Positions 8,514 to 18,556 of a stretch of DNA of 64,000 nucleotides are shown one piece after another; within the stretch, counting starts at the first letter, position 1; every line of letters starts with the position of its first letter. Source of the DNA: an uncultured Flavobacteriales bacterium (GTDB lineage: Bacteria; Bacteroidota; Bacteroidia; Flavobacteriales; BACL11); assembly GCA_905612305.1 (NCBI GenBank), contig CAJQRK010000005.1, positions 27,861 through 91,860 on the forward strand. Direction: 5' to 3'. The notes below the pieces were generated by a model. It was not told where the DNA came from. It searched no databases and saw only the letters and a list, made by a program, of their open reading frames with translations. Both the position numbers and the translations under genes were made by a program.

Positions 8514-11500
8514 ATGAATAATAAAATAAAACAAATCGTAAGCCTTTCGTTAGTACTGCTAGCAGTTAGTGTTATGGCAAAAGAAAATGTATACAGCCCA
8601 GGCGCAACCTCTGTAGTAAACACTAAAGTTGCTGCGGGCTGTGATCCCTCTTCCTCACAAACAGATTTAGATGTAAATAATGTTAGAACTACAATAATGG
8701 GTGGTGGAGATATGTGGTGGAACTTATCTGATGCAAGGTATGAAATTCCAAAAGATGGAAATAGACATTCTTTATTTGCTGGAGCACTTTGGATTGGAGG
8801 TGTTGATGATGGAGGTCAATTAAAGGTTGCAGCTATGACCTACAGGCAAGGCGGTAATGATTTTTGGCCAGGCCCTTTGGATGAAGTGACTGCACTAATT
8901 ACTGCTAGCGAGTGTGCTCTATGGGATAAGCATTTTAAAATAACACGAGAAGAAGTGGAATTCCATGTCGATAATTATTTAGACCCTAATTATACAATGC
9001 CAGCATCAATTAAAAACTGGCCAGCTCACGGAAATTATAATAATCCTTTTGTTGGTTTTAGAAATCTTGCCCCCTTTTATTCCCCAACCGGCAATATTGA
9101 TTATGACCCAGAGAGTGGTGATTATCCTGATTATAATATTACAGGCACTAATGATAACGCTTCACTATTTGGCGATCAAACACTTTGGTGGGTATTTAAT
9201 GATAAAGGAAATATTCATACAGAAACTGAAGCAGAGCCATTAGGACTGGAGATTCATGCGCAGGCCTTTGGTTTTACATCTGACAATGAAGTGAATGATA
9301 TGACTTTTTACAATTATAAAATTATTAACCGTTCTACCACACCACTAAATGACACATATTTTGGGCAATGGGTAGATGCTGATTTAGGATTTTATTTGGA
9401 TGATTATGTAGGTTGTGATGTAGGTTTAGGACTTGGTTTTTGTTATAATGGTGATGCAGAAGATGAGGGGGCTGCAGGATATGGATTTAACCCACCTGCA
9501 ATTGGAGTAGATTTTTTCCAAGGGCCACTTGCAGATAAATTTGATGGGATTAATAATGATAACGATTTTGATACTCTTGGTTTTCCTATTATTGATGAAG
9601 GAACAAATGGAATAGATGATGATAATGATGGTCTAATTGATGAATTAGATGAGAGGGAGCAAATTATAATGTCAAAATTTGTATATTATAACAATGACTT
9701 CACTGTTACTGGAAATCCTGAAAACGGAACACATATATATAACTATTTAAGAGGTATCTGGAAAGATAATGTACCAATGACTTTTGGTGGTGATGGGCAT
9801 GGTGGAGGACAAGGCACAACACCAACTGAATGTAATTTTATGTTCCCTGGAACATCAGATGATCAATTCACAGGGCAAGAATGGACAGAAGTTACTGCTG
9901 GTAATGTCCCTGCAGACAGAAGGTTTATTCAATCTGCAGGCCCTTTCACTTTAGAGCCAGGCGCAGTAAATGAAATTACTACTGGTGTAGTTTGGGCTAG
10001 AGCTAAATCTGGTGGCCAAACAGCATCTATTGCTTTAGTGAAAACTTACGATAGAGAGGCGCAAGCGTTATTTGATAATAATTTTAACATTCTTAACGGG
10101 CCAGATGCTCCTGATTTACAAATACAAGAATTAGACAAGCAACTTGTATTCACGTTATCTAATAGTGGAATTTCTAATAACATTAATGAGTCTTACTCAG
10201 AGAAAGACCCTTATATTAAAAAGTCAATAAATGCAAATAGTCAATATTATGAATTTCAAGGGTATTTAGTGTATCAGTTGGCAAACGCTACTGTATCAGC
10301 AACTGATTTGACTGATCCTGACTTAGCTCGATTAATTTATAGAAGTGATATTAATGATGATGTAACAGGAATAGTTAACCAGTATTTAGATCCTTCATTA
10401 GGAGTGTACACCCCAATTGAAGAAGTGTCTTCTATATTAAACTCTGGAGTTGTTGGTTCTGTGGATAAAGGCATACAATTCTCTTTCCAAGTTTCAGATG
10501 ATAGGTTTGCTGCAGGAAACACACGATTAGTAAATCATAATACCTATTATTATATGTCTATGGCTTACGGCTACAATATGGCGGAGGAAAATGCATCTCC
10601 TTATGATGTAAATGCACCAGATTATGATGGAAGAAATCAGCCGTATATTTCAGGAAGAAAAAATATTCAGACATATTCTGCTATTCCTCATTTTACAGAG
10701 CCTGAAGCTGGAGGTACAACATTAAATGCTTCTTATGGTGATGGAGTGAAAATCACAAGAGTTGAAGGGCAAGGTAATGGAGGTAATAGTTTAGAATTAA
10801 CAAAAACAACGGTTGACGAAATTCTTGCCTCAAATGATCATAGGAGTTTGTACCCAGTCTATAAAGCAGGACAAGGACCAATTGAAATAACTGTTGTTGA
10901 CCCAGTTAAAATACCTGAGGGGGATTATGGCTTAAAACTTGAGGATCCTATTTTTACAGGAACTGCAATTACATCATACGGTAAATGGACTTTACTTGAT
11001 GAAGCAACTGGGGTAACAGTAGCTTCTGCAAATCAGAATATTGTTTTAGGTTCGGAAAAGTATATTACAGCTTTAGGATTAAATATAAAAATAAAACAAG
11101 CATTAAACCCTGGTACTGATCCAGATAATATTGCTGAAAACGGTTTGATTTCTGGGACTATTGAGTTTGAAGATCAAAATGATAGATGGCTAAGTGGTGT
11201 GGCTGATAGAGATGATGATAATGGATTTTTGTGGGGTTTAAATTGGATAAGAGCGGGGTCTCAGACTAATGACGATGACGCAAAAATGAGTGATTACAAT
11301 CAGAATGATGATCCAAATGGCGTCTATGAAGGAGCTGTTGTACAAACTAATGTTCTTTTTGGAGGACTGGAAAGTACAGGAGGTACGTGGGCACCTTATT
11401 CTTTTGCCTCAAATATGAATGACGGTCCTGGTTTTAGCAGTACCGTAACAAATAGTTATTCAAAGTTTGAAAACACCAATTCAGTTGATATTGTATTTAC

Positions 11501-12776
11501 AAATGATATGTCAAATTGGTCAAAAGTATGTGTAGTTGAGGCTCAGGATGATCCTGCACTAGCAATTGGGAACCAAGTAAAAATGGGATTAAGACAAAGT
11601 CCTTCATTAGATATTAATGGAGCTCTTGCAAATGATGGCACTATGGGAATGAGCTATTTCCCAGGTTACGCAATTGATGTAGAAACAGGAGAGCGTCTAA
11701 ATATCATTTTTTCAGAAGATTCTTGGTCAACTTCCGAAAACGGAAATGATATGCTTTGGAACCCTACTGATAAAATTGTCACCGATCAGTTTCCGCAATA
11801 CGATCCAAGTGCAGATCCTGGAGAACAATTTTCAGGAGGTAATTATTTATTAGGAGGCAAACATTTTATCTATATAGTCAAAGGAGAATCTTGGGTAAAA
11901 GGTATTGAAGATTATGTTAACGGAAATTTAATAGATGTTGGAAATTCACCAAATTATGATGAATGTGCATGGGTTTATGAAAAACTGGCTAATTATACAC
12001 CACTTTTAGTTGCTCAATTTGATGTATTTGAAAATATAACTTGGGTAGGAGTTCCGTTATTAGCTCCAGGTAGAACTTTACGAACGGACCCTAATGGGAT
12101 ACGAAATGATGCTACAGTTAAGTTAAGAGTTACAAAACCATATAAACAATATGAGACAGTTGATGATGACAAGTTTTTTAATAAAAACATGGCTCTGACT
12201 GCAGGGAATACTTATGTTGTAGCATATTTCAACTCATCCTTGACAAATCCGCAAGGATCATGGGGCGGACAAACAGTAACTCATGATGGAACTACATATG
12301 CACCTGGAGATGAATTTATAGCAACAACAACATCCTTCACGGGTAGCACTAAATCTAGAGTAATTGAACATACTGCCTTAAATGCGTTTAGCCCAATTTA
12401 TCGTTTTAATACGGATGATATTGTTGCTAATAAAGGTAATCTTCAGGTAGCTAAGGGGGCAATGGAAACGATTAAAGCCGTGCCTAACCCTTATTATGGT
12501 TATTCTTCTTATGAGGTGAATCAGTTAGACAACAGAGTTAAGATTACTAATTTACCACAGCGAGCAACAATTTCTATTTTTACCGTGAGTGGTACTTTGG
12601 TGCGTAAAATGAAAAAGGATGATGCAGTAACTTCTATTGATTGGGATTTGAAAAATGATTATGGAATTCCAATTGCAAGTGGGTTATATATTATTCATAT
12701 AAATGCTCCTGGTGTAGGAGAAAAAGTAATAAAATGGTTTGGTGCATTACGCCCGATTGATTTAGATACTTTCTAA
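8514..12776 (+). CDS. Large secreted/surface protein with T9SS-type-A-like or FlgD-like C-terminal domain
   Basis: Signal peptide MNNKIKQIVSLSLVLLAVSVMA; Asp-rich GIDDDNDGLIDELDERE; C-terminus AVPNPYYGYSSYEVNQLDNRVKITNLPQRATISIFTVSGTLVRKMKKDDAVTSIDWDLKNDYGIPIASGLYIIHINAPGVGEKVIKWFGALRPIDLDTF. Confidence 0.75.
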   Translation: MNNKIKQIVSLSLVLLAVSVMAKENVYSPGATSVVNTKVAAGCDPSSSQTDLDVNNVRTTIMGGGDMWWNLSDARYEIPKDGNRHSLFAGALWIGGVDDGGQLKVAAMTYRQGGNDFWPGPLDEVTALITASECALWDKHFKITREEVEFHVDNYLDPNYTMPASIKNWPAHGNYNNPFVGFRNLAPFYSPTGNIDYDPESGDYPDYNITGTNDNASLFGDQTLWWVFNDKGNIHTETEAEPLGLEIHAQAFGFTSDNEVNDMTFYNYKIINRSTTPLNDTYFGQWVDADLGFYLDDYVGCDVGLGLGFCYNGDAEDEGAAGYGFNPPAIGVDFFQGPLADKFDGINNDNDFDTLGFPIIDEGTNGIDDDNDGLIDELDEREQIIMSKFVYYNNDFTVTGNPENGTHIYNYLRGIWKDNVPMTFGGDGHGGGQGTTPTECNFMFPGTSDDQFTGQEWTEVTAGNVPADRRFIQSAGPFTLEPGAVNEITTGVVWARAKSGGQTASIALVKTYDREAQALFDNNFNILNGPDAPDLQIQELDKQLVFTLSNSGISNNINESYSEKDPYIKKSINANSQYYEFQGYLVYQLANATVSATDLTDPDLARLIYRSDINDDVTGIVNQYLDPSLGVYTPIEEVSSILNSGVVGSVDKGIQFSFQVSDDRFAAGNTRLVNHNTYYYMSMAYGYNMAEENASPYDVNAPDYDGRNQPYISGRKNIQTYSAIPHFTEPEAGGTTLNASYGDGVKITRVEGQGNGGNSLELTKTTVDEILASNDHRSLYPVYKAGQGPIEITVVDPVKIPEGDYGLKLEDPIFTGTAITSYGKWTLLDEATGVTVASANQNIVLGSEKYITALGLNIKIKQALNPGTDPDNIAENGLISGTIEFEDQNDRWLSGVADRDDDNGFLWGLNWIRAGSQTNDDDAKMSDYNQNDDPNGVYEGAVVQTNVLFGGLESTGGTWAPYSFASNMNDGPGFSSTVTNSYSKFENTNSVDIVFTNDMSNWSKVCVVEAQDDPALAIGNQVKMGLRQSPSLDINGALANDGTMGMSYFPGYAIDVETGERLNIIFSEDSWSTSENGNDMLWNPTDKIVTDQFPQYDPSADPGEQFSGGNYLLGGKHFIYIVKGESWVKGIEDYVNGNLIDVGNSPNYDECAWVYEKLANYTPLLVAQFDVFENITWVGVPLLAPGRTLRTDPNGIRNDATVKLRVTKPYKQYETVDDDKFFNKNMALTAGNTYVVAYFNSSLTNPQGSWGGQTVTHDGTTYAPGDEFIATTTSFTGSTKSRVIEHTALNAFSPIYRFNTDDIVANKGNLQVAKGAMETIKAVPNPYYGYSSYEVNQLDNRVKITNLPQRATISIFTVSGTLVRKMKKDDAVTSIDWDLKNDYGIPIASGLYIIHINAPGVGEKVIKWFGALRPIDLDTF

Positions 12777-12814
12777 AAATAAAAAAAGATTAGACGATTA
12801 TAAATATTATAGAT

Positions 12815-13879
12815 ATGAAACAAATTAATAACAGGATAAAAGTAATAGGACTTATTGCATTAATATTGCTTCCTCTTAATACTATATTTGCAGGAAATCC
12901 GCAAAGAGCAGGACAAGCTGGGGCTTCCGAATTGTTAATCAACCCATGGGCTAGAACTTCTGGATGGGCAGGTGCAAATATAGCAGGTGTAAGAGGACTG
13001 GAAGGAATTTATTCTAATGTTGCTGGCTTGGCATTTACTGAAAAAACAGAATTAATTTTCTCGCAAACTCAATGGTTAAAGATAGGTGATGATGCTGTAA
13101 GTAATATTAGTTCTTTTGGTTTCTCACAAAAAGTAGGAGAATCAGGAGTACTTGGTTTTTCTGTAATGAGTATGGATTTTGGCAAGATTGAAATTACTAC
13201 TACTGGTTCTCCTGATGGTGGTCTAGGAACATTTGCTCCTAAATTTATGAACATAGCACTCTCATATGCTAAGATTTTCTCTAACAGTATTTACGGAGGA
13301 ATGACTATTAAAATGATTTCTGAGCAAATTTCTAACGTAGGGGCTAATGGTGTCGCTTTGGACGCAGGTATTCAATATGTCACAGGAGAAAAAGATAATT
13401 TGAAGTTCGGTATTTCATTAAAGAATGTAGGGCCAAGGATGTCATTCTCTGGTGATGGACTTTCTTTTAGAGGTATTGTAGGCGATGCAGATGATTATAA
13501 AATGACGGTTGAGCAAAGGTCTTCTGAAGTTGAATTACCAGCATTATTAAATATTGGTATATCATACGATATTAATGTATTAAAACACAGAATAACAGGA
13601 GCTGGAACTTTTACATCAAACTCTTTTCAAAAGGATCAATATCGTTTAGGGTGTGAGTATTCCTACAAAGAATTGTTTATGCTACGAACCGGCTATACTT
13701 ATCAAGAGGGAGTCACAGATCCATCAACAAGAACAACTGCTTTAAGAGGTCCTTCAGCTGGATTTACTGTTGAGCTTCCAATGGGTAGCAATGGTACAAC
13801 TTTCGGTTTGGATTATTCTTACCGTCATACTGATCCTTTCCAAGGCTCACATACTATTGGGGCTACTATTAATTTATAA
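12815..13879 (+). CDS. PorV/PorQ family outer membrane protein
   Basis: AGNPQRAGQAGASELLINPWARTSGWAGANIAGVRGLEGIYSNVAGLAFTEKTELIFSQTQWL, and C-terminal GLDYSYRHTDPFQGSHTIGATINL. Confidence 0.85.
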   Translation: MKQINNRIKVIGLIALILLPLNTIFAGNPQRAGQAGASELLINPWARTSGWAGANIAGVRGLEGIYSNVAGLAFTEKTELIFSQTQWLKIGDDAVSNISSFGFSQKVGESGVLGFSVMSMDFGKIEITTTGSPDGGLGTFAPKFMNIALSYAKIFSNSIYGGMTIKMISEQISNVGANGVALDAGIQYVTGEKDNLKFGISLKNVGPRMSFSGDGLSFRGIVGDADDYKMTVEQRSSEVELPALLNIGISYDINVLKHRITGAGTFTSNSFQKDQYRLGCEYSYKELFMLRTGYTYQEGVTDPSTRTTALRGPSAGFTVELPMGSNGTTFGLDYSYRHTDPFQGSHTIGATINL

Positions 13880-13905
13880 AATAAAAACAAAACATATTAT
13901 GTTCA

Positions 13906-13929
13906 GAAAGGAAGGCAACTTCTTTTTTT
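13906..13929 (+). terminator. Candidate intrinsic terminator after the PorV-like gene
   Basis: AAAGGAAG-GCAA-CTTCTTTTTTT: 8-bp stem including one G-U pair, GCAA tetraloop, T tract. Confidence 0.5.
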
Positions 13930-13951
13930 GGCATTTATAAGCATAAGAATT

Positions 13952-14425
13952 ATGAGTACAATATATTTATCGCAAGAAGGATACAATAACTTAAAAGTAG
14001 AATTAAACGCTTTAAAATCTGTAGATCGCCCAAGAATAATTAATCAAATTGCGGAAGCAAGAGATAAGGGGGATTTGTCAGAAAACGCAGAATATGATGC
14101 AGCTAAAGAAGCGCAAGGGTTATTGGAAGCTAGGATTGCTAAATTAGAGAATGATGTGTCAAATGCACGTGTATTAGATAAATCAGAAATGGACACATCA
14201 TCCGTACATTTATTAACAAAAGTTACCATTAAGAATATGGCAAATGGCATGGAAATGACCTATGCTATTGTCTCTGAAACTGAAGCTGATTTGGCTGCAA
14301 AAAAGATTTCGGCTACCTCCCCTATAGGTAAAGGCTTATTAGGGAAATCTGTTGGGGAGATTACTGATATTGAAGTGCCAAATGGTATTATGCATTTTGA
14401 GATTATCAAAATAGAAAGACTATAG
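13952..14425 (+). CDS. greA: Transcription elongation factor GreA
   Basis: YLSQEGYNNLKVELNALKSVDRPRIINQIAEARDKGDLSENAEYDAAKEAQG; start at internal Met MSTIYLS. Confidence 0.97.
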   Translation: MSTIYLSQEGYNNLKVELNALKSVDRPRIINQIAEARDKGDLSENAEYDAAKEAQGLLEARIAKLENDVSNARVLDKSEMDTSSVHLLTKVTIKNMANGMEMTYAIVSETEADLAAKKISATSPIGKGLLGKSVGEITDIEVPNGIMHFEIIKIERL

Positions 14426-14817
14426 TGTCAAGTATTTTCTCTAAAATAGTGAGTGATGATATTCCTGCATATAAGGTTGCCGAGAATGAGAATCACTTAG
14501 CATTTTTGGATATTTTTCCTTTAGCAAAAGGGCACGTTTTAGTTATTCCTAAAAAGGAAATAGATTATATTTTTGATATTACTTCAGACGACTATTTAGA
14601 ACTTTGGAAATTTGCACAAAAAGTAGCTAAGGGTATGGATAAAGTAATTGAATGTGAAAGAATTGGAGTAGCTGTCATTGGTATTGAAGTCCCTCATGCT
14701 CACATTCATCTAGTGCCTCTCAATAATGTGTCTGATATTAATTTTGAGCGACCAAAACTGAAGTTTTCTGAAGATGAAATGAAAGTCATTTCCGATTTAA
14801 TTAAATCAGCTATTTAA
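14425..14817 (+). CDS. HIT family protein
   Basis: SSIFSKIVSDDIPAYKVAENENHLAFLDIFPLAKGHVLVIPKKE and HAHIHLVPL histidine triad; GTG start overlapping the greA stop. Confidence 0.94.
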   Translation: MSSIFSKIVSDDIPAYKVAENENHLAFLDIFPLAKGHVLVIPKKEIDYIFDITSDDYLELWKFAQKVAKGMDKVIECERIGVAVIGIEVPHAHIHLVPLNNVSDINFERPKLKFSEDEMKVISDLIKSAI

Positions 14818-15361
14818 GTTTATCAGGGTTATCTTTTAGAAAGGATCCCCAACCAGTATACTTCTTACCTGTTCCGCTAGGATTTCTTTGAAAATAATGA
14901 CAAACTGCAGCAGCCAATCCATCTGTTGCATCCAAGTGTTTAGGCATTTCATTAATGTTTAAAAGAGATTTCAACATGGCTGCAACCTGTTCTTTACTGG
15001 CAGTTCCCTTTCCAGTAATAGCCATCTTTATTTTTTTTGGTGCGTATTCAAATATAGGAACATCACGGTAAAGGGCTGCTGACATGGCTACTCCTTGTGC
15101 TCTTCCTAACTTTAACATGGATTGTACATTCTTACCAAAAAAAGGAGCCTCAACAGCCAATTCGTCTGGTTTGTACTCATCAACTAATTGCAATGTGCGT
15201 TCAAAGATTCGTTTTAACTTTAATTCATGAGAACTTAGTTTTGAAAGATGCAAAACCCCCATTTGAATAAGCTCCATTTGATTTTCTTTAATATGAATAA
15301 GTCCATATCCCATTATTGTGGTCCCAGGATCTATTCCTAATATGATTTTATCAGTCTGCAA
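14810..15361 (-). CDS. ruvC: Crossover junction endodeoxyribonuclease RuvC
   Basis: ILGIDPGTTIMGYGLI, AVEAPFFGKNVQSMLKLGRAQGVAMSAAL, PKHLDATDGLAAAVCHYFQ. Confidence 0.96.
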   Translation of the reverse strand: MQTDKIILGIDPGTTIMGYGLIHIKENQMELIQMGVLHLSKLSSHELKLKRIFERTLQLVDEYKPDELAVEAPFFGKNVQSMLKLGRAQGVAMSAALYRDVPIFEYAPKKIKMAITGKGTASKEQVAAMLKSLLNINEMPKHLDATDGLAAAVCHYFQRNPSGTGKKYTGWGSFLKDNPDKLK

Positions 15362-15365
15362 TTGT

Positions 15366-15373
15366 TATCTTTG
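15366..15373 (+). promoter_or_regulatory. Bacteroidota-type -7 element
   Basis: TATCTTTG upstream of the CDS at 15404. Confidence 0.4.
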
Positions 15374-15403
15374 TTTTGAATAATTGTACAACAAAACTAA
15401 GCA

Positions 15404-16387
15404 ATGCTAAGCAGAAAAACGATTGGCTTTCTATTAAAAATTGGAATTGTGGCTTTTGCCCTTTTCTTTTTGTATGAGCAACTTACTGCTAAAAGTAGTG
15501 TAGAACAATTTAATAGTGATGCAATTTTACAGCAGATTAAGCAGCACTATGGTGTACTTGTAGTTATTTTACTTATGATGTTCTTGAATTGGTTTTTGGA
15601 AGCATTAAAGTGGCGATTTTTAATTTCAAAGATTGAGGACATATCCATTAAGCGTTCCATTAGAGCAATTTTTTCGGGTATTACGGTTTCGGCTTTTACG
15701 CCCAATAGAGTTGGAGAATATGGAGGTAGAGTTTTTTGTTTGGAAAAAGCAGACAGGGGGCAAGCCGTTTTGATTACTATAATTGGGTCTATGGCACAAT
15801 TAGTAACTACTATTGTTTTTGGCTGTATTGGCTTATTGTTTTTGCCAAAATATAAGCCTGAGTTTTATAACATAGTAAACTCTATAGAGTTTGGTTATCC
15901 TATTTTAGTATTTTTATTGGTGTTACTGAGTGTATTGATTGTATTTCTATTTCTAAACGTATCTCTATTTTCCACGATACTTTCTAAGATTAAATTTTTA
16001 AGCAAATATGAGAAATACAATGAAGTCTTTTCTTTTTATACTTCAGTTGAATTAGCAAAAGTACTTTTGTATTCCGTTGTAAGATATGCCGTATTTACTA
16101 CTCAGTTTTTTATTTTATTGCAATTGTTTGAGGTTGACATTGTCTATGTTGATGCAATTGTCTTAAACATGACAATGCTTTTTGTTATTTCAATAATCCC
16201 TAATTATTTTCCTATTTTTGAAATTGCCCAAAGAGGTCTTGTCGCTATTTCTCTTTTTAGTTTGGTTGTAGTTGGTCAAGAGGTTGAAATATTTTCAGCT
16301 ACTTTTATTATGTGGGTTATTAACCTTTTATTGCCTGCACTTATAGGAACGGTATTTATTTTCACGCTTAAATTCTTTCGTAAATAA
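15404..16387 (+). CDS. Lysylphosphatidylglycerol synthase TM region / flippase-like family membrane protein
   Basis: Polytopic; WFLEALKWRFLI, AIFSGITVSAFTPNRVGEYGGRVFCLEKADRGQAV signature. Confidence 0.8.
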   Translation: MLSRKTIGFLLKIGIVAFALFFLYEQLTAKSSVEQFNSDAILQQIKQHYGVLVVILLMMFLNWFLEALKWRFLISKIEDISIKRSIRAIFSGITVSAFTPNRVGEYGGRVFCLEKADRGQAVLITIIGSMAQLVTTIVFGCIGLLFLPKYKPEFYNIVNSIEFGYPILVFLLVLLSVLIVFLFLNVSLFSTILSKIKFLSKYEKYNEVFSFYTSVELAKVLLYSVVRYAVFTTQFFILLQLFEVDIVYVDAIVLNMTMLFVISIIPNYFPIFEIAQRGLVAISLFSLVVVGQEVEIFSATFIMWVINLLLPALIGTVFIFTLKFFRK

Positions 16388-17499
16388 TGCTATTTTTTAT
16401 TACAATCATTGTTTTCATTGCTATGCTGTATGGATTTCAAATCTTAAAATACCGTATTGGTTGGGATAAAATAAAACCTCTAAATAGGCAAGTATACACG
16501 CCAAAAGTGAGTGTTGTGATTGCTATGCGCAATGAAGAATCAGAAATAATACGATTAATCAAGGATCTTAAAAAACAAATTTACCCTACTGATAAATTGG
16601 AGTTTATTTTAGTAAACGATCATTCCTCTGACGCAACATGGGAATTGTTACAACAATCTACAATGGATAATTTACGAATTGTAAATATGCCTGACGGGGA
16701 GTTTGGCAAAAAGAATGCAATTAAAAAAGCCGTAGCCTTATCAGTGGGAGAAATTATATTGGCTACTGATGCAGATTGTAGTTTTTCGGCAACTTGGGTG
16801 CAAATAATGGCTTCCTGTTTTTCTAATTCAAGCATAAAATTAGTGTCTGGCCCTGTAGGATTTTACAAACAGAAAGGGGTTTTTCAAAGCTTACAGGCGC
16901 TAGAGTTTACTTCATTAATTGGTAGTGGTGCTGGTGCAATTGGAATGGATAGCGCAATCTTTTGTAATGGGGCAAATATGGCTTATCGAAAAGATGTTTT
17001 TTTGGAGGTAAATAATTTTGAAAATGATACGGTAGTTAGTGGTGATGATGTTTTTTTATTGCATAATGTGAAAGAAAAATACCCTAAGGCTATTGCTTTT
17101 GCAAAAGATGAAAATGCTATTGTTATTACTGAGGGAACGCAAAGCATAAAAGCTTTTATTAACCAGAGAAAAAGATGGACTGCTAAGAGTAGTGGCTACA
17201 AAGATTGTGCAAGTATTTACACTAGTTTTTTGGTGTTGGTTACAAATTTAATTGGCTTGTTTTTAGTGGGATTACTTTTTTTTGATTTACATTATCTTTA
17301 TTATTTCATCTTTTATTTTGGAATAAAATTCTTAGCTGATTTATTTTTGTTGTATCCAGTGCTTAGGTTTTTCAAGCGTAAAGATTTAATAAAATGGATT
17401 CTTCCATTTGAGTTATTCTATTCTTTTTACATAGTTTTGACTGTTGCTTTGTCTTTTACAAAATCATTTGAATGGAAAGGAAGAACGCATAAAAAATAA
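16387..17499 (+). CDS. Glycosyltransferase family 2 protein
   Basis: PKVSVVIAMRNEESEIIRLIKDL, FILVNDHSSDATWELL, ILATDADCSFSATWV, QRKRWTAKSSGYKD, C-terminal TM helices. Confidence 0.93.
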   Translation: MLFFITIIVFIAMLYGFQILKYRIGWDKIKPLNRQVYTPKVSVVIAMRNEESEIIRLIKDLKKQIYPTDKLEFILVNDHSSDATWELLQQSTMDNLRIVNMPDGEFGKKNAIKKAVALSVGEIILATDADCSFSATWVQIMASCFSNSSIKLVSGPVGFYKQKGVFQSLQALEFTSLIGSGAGAIGMDSAIFCNGANMAYRKDVFLEVNNFENDTVVSGDDVFLLHNVKEKYPKAIAFAKDENAIVITEGTQSIKAFINQRKRWTAKSSGYKDCASIYTSFLVLVTNLIGLFLVGLLFFDLHYLYYFIFYFGIKFLADLFLLYPVLRFFKRKDLIKWILPFELFYSFYIVLTVALSFTKSFEWKGRTHKK

Positions 17500-18552
17500 A
17501 TGAAACCAACCTCATTAAATACATTAGCTTGGCAAAAGTTGAAACAAAATAAGTTGTCTTTTTCTGCTTTGGTTTTTATTATATTTTGTGTTTTTGTAGG
17601 GGTTTTTGCTGTGGCGCTCAGCCCTGATGATTCGCCAATGGCAAATCAAATGCACATTGAATTGGCAACCAAAAAACCTTTAACAAAGATTACTTTTCTG
17701 GAAATTCCTAAGCAAGTAATAAATGAAACCCCTTTTTTTGAAGGTCTGTTTTTTGGAAAATCTTCAGGATTTAAAAGAATCCCAATTGAAAAATATACAA
17801 TAACAGAAACAGGACTTTTATATTTTCCTTTTCAATCAGAGCTAGCAAAAACCCATAGTGGTGATTATAAAATCACAACTCAAACTTTTTGGCTCGGAAC
17901 AGATAAGTTCGGAAGGGATTTACTTAGCCGAATGTTGTATGGCATCCGAATATCTTTGTCTGTTGGTTTTATTGCTGTTTTCATATCATTAATAATAGGG
18001 ATTACTTTAGGGCTAACTGCTGGTTATTTTAGAGGGAGAACTGATGATGTTGTCATGTGGTTTGTAAATGTAATGTGGTCTATTCCTACTTTGCTTATGG
18101 TGATTGCCATTACCTTAGCGCTTGGAAAAGGTTTTTGGCAAGTGTTTATTGCTGTTGGTTTAACAATGTGGGTGGAAGTAGCCCGAATTGTTAGAGGCCA
18201 AGTTTTAGTTATCAGAGAACTGGAATATGTAGAGGCAGGAAAGGCATTGGCGTACAAATCGTTTAGAATAATTTTTAAGCATATATTGCCCAATGTAATT
18301 GGACCTGTTATTGTTATTTCGGCAGCTAATTTTGCAGCAGCAATTTTAATTGAGGCGGGGCTTTCCTTTTTAGGTATTGGCGCTCAACCTCCAATGCCGA
18401 GTTGGGGAGGAATGATTAAAGACCATTATGCTTATATCATTATGGATAAAGCGTATTTAGCAATTATCCCAGGCGTGGCAATTATGAGTTTGGTATTAGC
18501 TTTTATGTTGTTGGGCAATGGTTTGCGGGATGCGTTTGATGTTAAAAATTAA
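17500..18552 (+). CDS. ABC transporter permease, OppC/DppC-like
   Basis: TFWLGTDKFGRDLLSRMLYGIRISLSVGF, VEAGKALAYKSFRIIFKHILPNVIGPVIV, EAGLSFLGIGAQPPMPSWGGMI. Confidence 0.93.
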   Translation: MKPTSLNTLAWQKLKQNKLSFSALVFIIFCVFVGVFAVALSPDDSPMANQMHIELATKKPLTKITFLEIPKQVINETPFFEGLFFGKSSGFKRIPIEKYTITETGLLYFPFQSELAKTHSGDYKITTQTFWLGTDKFGRDLLSRMLYGIRISLSVGFIAVFISLIIGITLGLTAGYFRGRTDDVVMWFVNVMWSIPTLLMVIAITLALGKGFWQVFIAVGLTMWVEVARIVRGQVLVIRELEYVEAGKALAYKSFRIIFKHILPNVIGPVIVISAANFAAAILIEAGLSFLGIGAQPPMPSWGGMIKDHYAYIIMDKAYLAIIPGVAIMSLVLAFMLLGNGLRDAFDVKN

Positions 18553-18556
18553 AATT

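Noticed and set aside
9601-9660. GAT-rich tract (gatgatgataatgatgg...) as a microsatellite
   Set aside because: Explained by the Asp-rich coding segment GIDDDNDGLIDELDE.
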